Assembly (NCBI GenBank): GCA_007125435.1
Contig: SLDF01000294.1
Coordinates: forward strand, 1-8,404
Source of the DNA: Saprospiraceae bacterium
Lineage (GTDB): Bacteria > Bacteroidota > Bacteroidia > Chitinophagales > Saprospiraceae
Reading direction: 5' to 3'
Length of the DNA stretch: 8,404 bases
A program made the position numbers and the translations under genes. Below, in pieces: positions 5,892 through 8,404 of this stretch (its first letter is position 1; every line of letters starts with the position of its first letter). The notes under the pieces are model-generated. The model did no database searches, was not told the origin of the DNA, and saw only the letters and a list, made by a program, of their open reading frames with translations.

Positions 5892-6932
5892 TTAAGACAT
5901 TAACCTCAATAGTTTTTCTGTACCCTTCAATTCGCTCAGTATAGTCTTCAGAAGTACGGTGAGCGGTATGGCAAGGATCAATCCTGAAATTCCCCACAGA
6001 AACCCCCAAAACATCAATACAATAAGAACAGTAATAATATTAATGCTGAAAGATCGCCCCATGAGGATCGGCTCGATGATAGAGCCAAATAAAATCTGAA
6101 CACCTGCAAGAAGTAGCACAGCTGTCAACAAGGCACCAGGTGATTCTATCTCGATATAGGCAAATATGGAGGCCAAAAGCACAGCTATAAACGATCCAAT
6201 CATCTGAATGAAATTAATCGCAAAAGCGAACAACCCCCAAAAGACAGGAAAACTAATACCCATAATATAACATACTAATCCAAAACTCACGCCTGTGAGT
6301 AAACTTACTAAAAACTTGACTTTTAAGAACTGTGAGATACTTTTCTCAATGGCGACAAAGGTCTTCAGATATTTGGTTCTACCTTGACTGAATGTATCAT
6401 AAGTGATCATCTTAAGATTCCACGAGCCTGCCAATAATAAAATTAGAAAAAACATTGTCATCAAGACAATGGTAACCGTCTTGCGCAGAAATTTGAAGGT
6501 GTTGCCAAAGTTGTCAACGATAAACTCCTCTACCGTTTTACTTTGTACAATCTGCTTGATCCTGCCTTGATCTACCGTTGACTCTATGCCTAGAATACGC
6601 ATAGCCGGCTCAGTAATGTCAGCAACTTTATTATCAAGTTTCACATAAAGTTCTTTCTTGCCAAGAGCAATCTCTTTTCCGGACACCTGTACTACCTTGA
6701 TGGTCAGCATCAAACTACCGAATAAAACGAGAAGAACTATTAGCATGGAGAATATCTGATGTATATTTCTTCGTTTGAGCCATCGCATCAGTGGAGAAAA
6801 CAATAGTGCAATAAAAATAGCAAACATCAGGGGTATAAATATATGCTTTAGTATTACGAGTATGTAAAAAACCACAGGTATGACAAGAATCAACAACAAT
6901 TTATTTGTGGTCCGAATATCACTTAGACTCAT
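5892..6932 (-). CDS. AI-2E family transporter (PF01594, UPF0118)
   Basis: A polytopic inner-membrane protein of the AI-2E/TqsA superfamily; members are linked to autoinducer-2 or Na+/H+ export, so the substrate is not predictable. Preferred start is the ATG at 6932 (MSLSDIRTTNKLLLIL), giving 346 residues. An ATG at 6962 would add ten residues (MRSKSTILLY) with no family support. Numbered from 6932, two N-terminal helices (about 12-28, 32-48) and a third (60-80) precede a soluble segment. Another helix follows at about 152-169, and the C-terminal cluster runs from 206 onward. Family landmarks are NFIQMIGSFIAVLLA (normally N-x-IPYIGP, so the Pro and Tyr are replaced here) and GSIIEPILMGRSFSIN followed by a hydrophobic LMFWGFLWGISGLILAIPL. 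No operon partner is evident: the DUF937 gene lies 262 bases upstream of the preferred start, same strand. Confidence 0.88.
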   Translation of the reverse strand: MSLSDIRTTNKLLLILVIPVVFYILVILKHIFIPLMFAIFIALLFSPLMRWLKRRNIHQIFSMLIVLLVLFGSLMLTIKVVQVSGKEIALGKKELYVKLDNKVADITEPAMRILGIESTVDQGRIKQIVQSKTVEEFIVDNFGNTFKFLRKTVTIVLMTMFFLILLLAGSWNLKMITYDTFSQGRTKYLKTFVAIEKSISQFLKVKFLVSLLTGVSFGLVCYIMGISFPVFWGLFAFAINFIQMIGSFIAVLLASIFAYIEIESPGALLTAVLLLAGVQILFGSIIEPILMGRSFSINIITVLIVLMFWGFLWGISGLILAIPLTVLLKTILSELKGTEKLLRLMS

Positions 6933-6994
6933 ATATAACAGAATTGTAGACTTAGAACGCAAAGTTTACTTTAGTTATTTCTATAACCCATTTT

Positions 6995-7063
6995 TTAGCT
7001 CATACTTACAGACATAATGAACCAAACTAACAGTATATTACACAAAATAAAATGTACTTTCAT
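6995..7063 (-). CDS. possible 22-residue hydrophobic peptide
   Basis: Between the DUF937 and AI-2E-family genes the minus strand has an ATG-started frame encoding MKVHFILCNILLVWFIMSVS and two more residues, then TAA. It would make a single membrane-spanning peptide with a basic-residue start. No promoter or conserved context supports it. AT-rich DNA gives such frames by chance, so this is only a candidate. Confidence 0.12.
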   Translation of the reverse strand: MKVHFILCNILLVWFIMSVSMS

Positions 7064-7194
7064 TTGGCAAAATCAACCTTCTCTAGGTATTTCGGGTTCC
7101 AATCGAAACAAAACTGGTTAAGATGCATAACCCGTGCGAACCAAAAAAAGAACATGCGCAATGCAAGCTTCACAGACCTCTAAAAAAACATTAG

Positions 7195-7848
7195 CTATTT
7201 CTTTTTATTAAGGAAACCTTTTAGAAGGCTACCTCCAATTTCTTTCAGGCCACCGCCGGACTTTTTATTACCCTTTTGGCCTCCAAGAAGCTGTCCGCCC
7301 ATCTGCATGAGAGAGCCCATCATATCATTACCACCCTGCCCTCCGGAGGATTGGCCCATCATAGAGGTAACAGTAGTCAATAAACTTCCCAGGTCAGTTC
7401 CATTCATATTATTGTCCTTTTTTGTCTTGCCTAAAAAGCCCATTACAACAGGTGCCAGCTTAGCCATTAGAGCCATGATCTGCCCCTGGTCCAAATTCAG
7501 ATTGTTACCTATCTGATTAGCGACATCAGCTTGCTTCCCGTGAAAAATATGCTGCAATATGCCCAACCCATTAGTATCCTGCCCCGTATCTTCTGGCTTA
7601 TCACCATTCATAAATGCGGAAGAGACATTATTGAGAATTGAGCCATTATGGTCTCTATCCAGGGCATTTGCCAACTCTTCGGCTTCTTTAGGATCTTTGG
7701 TATTATCTGACAGACCCTTCATCAGTGCCGGAAGTATTTGACCAACAGCAGACTGGACTTTATCTCTTTCTAGTCCTGTCATATTTGACAGTTGATTTAT
7801 ATTTTCTCCGCTTAGAGCGCTCATAAGATTTTGTACAGAATCTAACAT
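7195..7848 (-). CDS. DUF937 family protein (PF06078)
   Basis: A 217-residue soluble protein of unknown function. The N-terminal two-thirds is the DUF937 helical domain: SNMTGLERDKVQSAVGQILPALMKGL (residues 21-46) and ANQIGNNLNLDQGQIMALMAKLAPVVMGFLG (110-140) are two related helix-pair units. Between them sits ALDRDHNGSIL (62-72), a calcium-loop-like DxDxNG stretch typical of this family. The C-terminus is Gly/Met/Gln-rich and low in complexity (about 165-205), ending in basic GFLNKKK. There is no signal peptide or membrane helix. It appears to be its own transcription unit behind a -7 element at 7894-7901. No biochemical role is established for the family and the neighbours do not suggest one. 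Confidence 0.85.
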   Translation of the reverse strand: MLDSVQNLMSALSGENINQLSNMTGLERDKVQSAVGQILPALMKGLSDNTKDPKEAEELANALDRDHNGSILNNVSSAFMNGDKPEDTGQDTNGLGILQHIFHGKQADVANQIGNNLNLDQGQIMALMAKLAPVVMGFLGKTKKDNNMNGTDLGSLLTTVTSMMGQSSGGQGGNDMMGSLMQMGGQLLGGQKGNKKSGGGLKEIGGSLLKGFLNKKK

Positions 7849-7893
7849 ATAGCTAATATTTTTAATGAATAGTCAAATGATTATGAAACTCGC

Positions 7894-7901
7894 CAAATAT
7901 A
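7894..7901 (-). promoter_or_regulatory. likely -7 element of the DUF937 gene
   Basis: On the minus strand TATATTTG (followed by GCG) is an exact TAnnTTTG, the same octamer as in the mgtE promoter. It lies 45 bases before the ATG at 7848. No TTG stands at 19-21 bases upstream, so the -33 side is weak. Confidence 0.45.
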
Positions 7902-8109
7902 GAAAGATTCTTGGTATAAGAGTACATTGAAGCTTGATAATCGTAATTAAAGGTAGCCTATATTGATTGGAAGCACAAGACTCCGTGCATACATTAAGAA
8001 ATGCCTCACTCCACAATTTTTGCGTTTGTCCATCAATATTGTAGGCTTAGTTTCCTGGAGGAGAGGCTTTTCTTTACTGCAAATTTGGAACATGTATTCC
8101 CGTTTTGTG

Positions 8110-8272
8110 GGGTATATATCACTTTGTCGTTTAGGGCATCACCCTCCTCCTGACGTCGTCAGGTCGCTACGCTCCGGGGCTCGCTGTTTGCTCGGTCCTT
8201 CGGACTCACTCGCATGCGCTCTTGACCCACTACGCATCGCTGATGCACTACAGTAGAGAGTGACAACAAAAG
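8110..8272 (+). repeat. dispersed repeat (copy 3), relative of the MITE-like element
   Basis: The left 31 bases (8110-8140) align without gaps to the left end of the element at 376-406, 24 of 31 identical, including TTTGTCG and GGGCATC. Toward the right, CGCATCGCTGATGC (8233-8246) matches CGCATCACTGATGC at 574-587 with one change, and both are followed by GAGTGA. The interior differs from copy 1 but matches copy 2. It can form CTGAC/GTCAG and GCATC/GATGC hairpins and has several GCTCCGGGGCTCGC-type GC-rich blocks. The right inverted end is degenerate (TGACAACAAAAGT). No target duplication was found. Confidence 0.6.
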
Positions 8273-8314
8273 TCCAAGGTCGCTTTGGAAGACAAAAGAT
8301 AAAAGGAACATTTT

Positions 8315-8354
8315 AAAAGAGCCAAGGAAAAAGGAAAAAGAGCCAAGGAAAAAG
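8315..8354. repeat. two 19-bp direct repeats, period 21
   Basis: AAAAGAGCCAAGGAAAAAG occurs at 8315-8333 and 8336-8354. It is embedded in purine-rich sequence that continues with GTCAAATGTCGAAAAGTC-like text to the window end. It reads as low-complexity intergenic DNA. Confidence 0.6.
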
Positions 8355-8404
8355 AAGAGATAAAAAGAGTCAAATGTCGAAAAGTCAAAAGTCTGAAGGT
8401 CGAA

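Larger units (their letters stand above)
7849..8404. other. gene-free right edge
   Basis: Upstream of the DUF937 gene no credible protein gene is visible to the window end. The left third is AT-rich promoter sequence, the middle is a copy of the dispersed repeat (8110-8272), and the last 140 bases are purine-rich low-complexity DNA. A TTG-started frame at 7963-8256 translates mostly repeat sequence. Confidence 0.6.

Noticed and set aside
7963..8256. TTG-started frame of 97 codons
   Set aside because: Its second half is the translation of the dispersed repeat (RLGHHPPPDVV, then SLRSGARC) and the first half matches no protein family.
8315..8404. CRISPR-like short repeats at the right edge
   Set aside because: Only two copies with a 2-base spacer in low-complexity purine-rich DNA; no array structure.

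Overview
The window looks like a chromosomal stretch of a Bacteroidota bacterium, most likely a free-living Cytophagales or Saprospirales type. Two independent pieces of type IX secretion sorting domain support this, as do several upstream elements of the Bacteroidota sigma type (TAnnTTTG, one with a TTG 19 bases before it). The AT-rich intergenic DNA without Shine-Dalgarno sites fits as well. The genus cannot be told from the sequence.

Layout. Bases 1-329 (minus strand) hold the C-terminal part of a type IX secreted protein that runs off the left edge and has no visible 5' end. A 250-bp MITE-like element (375-624) follows, with 20-bp inverted ends and a 9-bp target duplication. Next is a MNT/HepT toxin-antitoxin pair (770-1403, plus strand). 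Bases 1404-1850 are a graveyard containing an orphan type IX sorting-domain tail and perhaps a transposase stub. The rest is ordinary chromosome: ypfJ-like zinc metallopeptidase (minus), MocA/MobA-like nucleotidyltransferase (minus), a 786-bp gene-free stretch, the Mg2+ channel gene mgtE (plus), and convergent to it an AI-2E-family membrane protein and a DUF937 protein (both minus). The window ends in another gene-free stretch with a further copy of the dispersed repeat.

The conserved genes do not form one pathway; they are mostly single-gene units with separate upstream regions. Only mntA-hepT is a clear operon (8-bp overlap). The accessory character is concentrated in bases 1-1850.

The points most worth a second look are these: the intact MITE-like element and its two decayed relatives; the orphan sorting-domain tail; an 11-bp direct repeat bracketing the toxin-antitoxin module; and a long mgtE leader that begins at a consensus promoter and carries a 10-codon acidic open frame (MEDEDNCKPK). 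That last feature is reminiscent of magnesium-sensing leader peptides but is unproven. I found no wholly new multi-gene system, and no CRISPR array, tRNA or rRNA.
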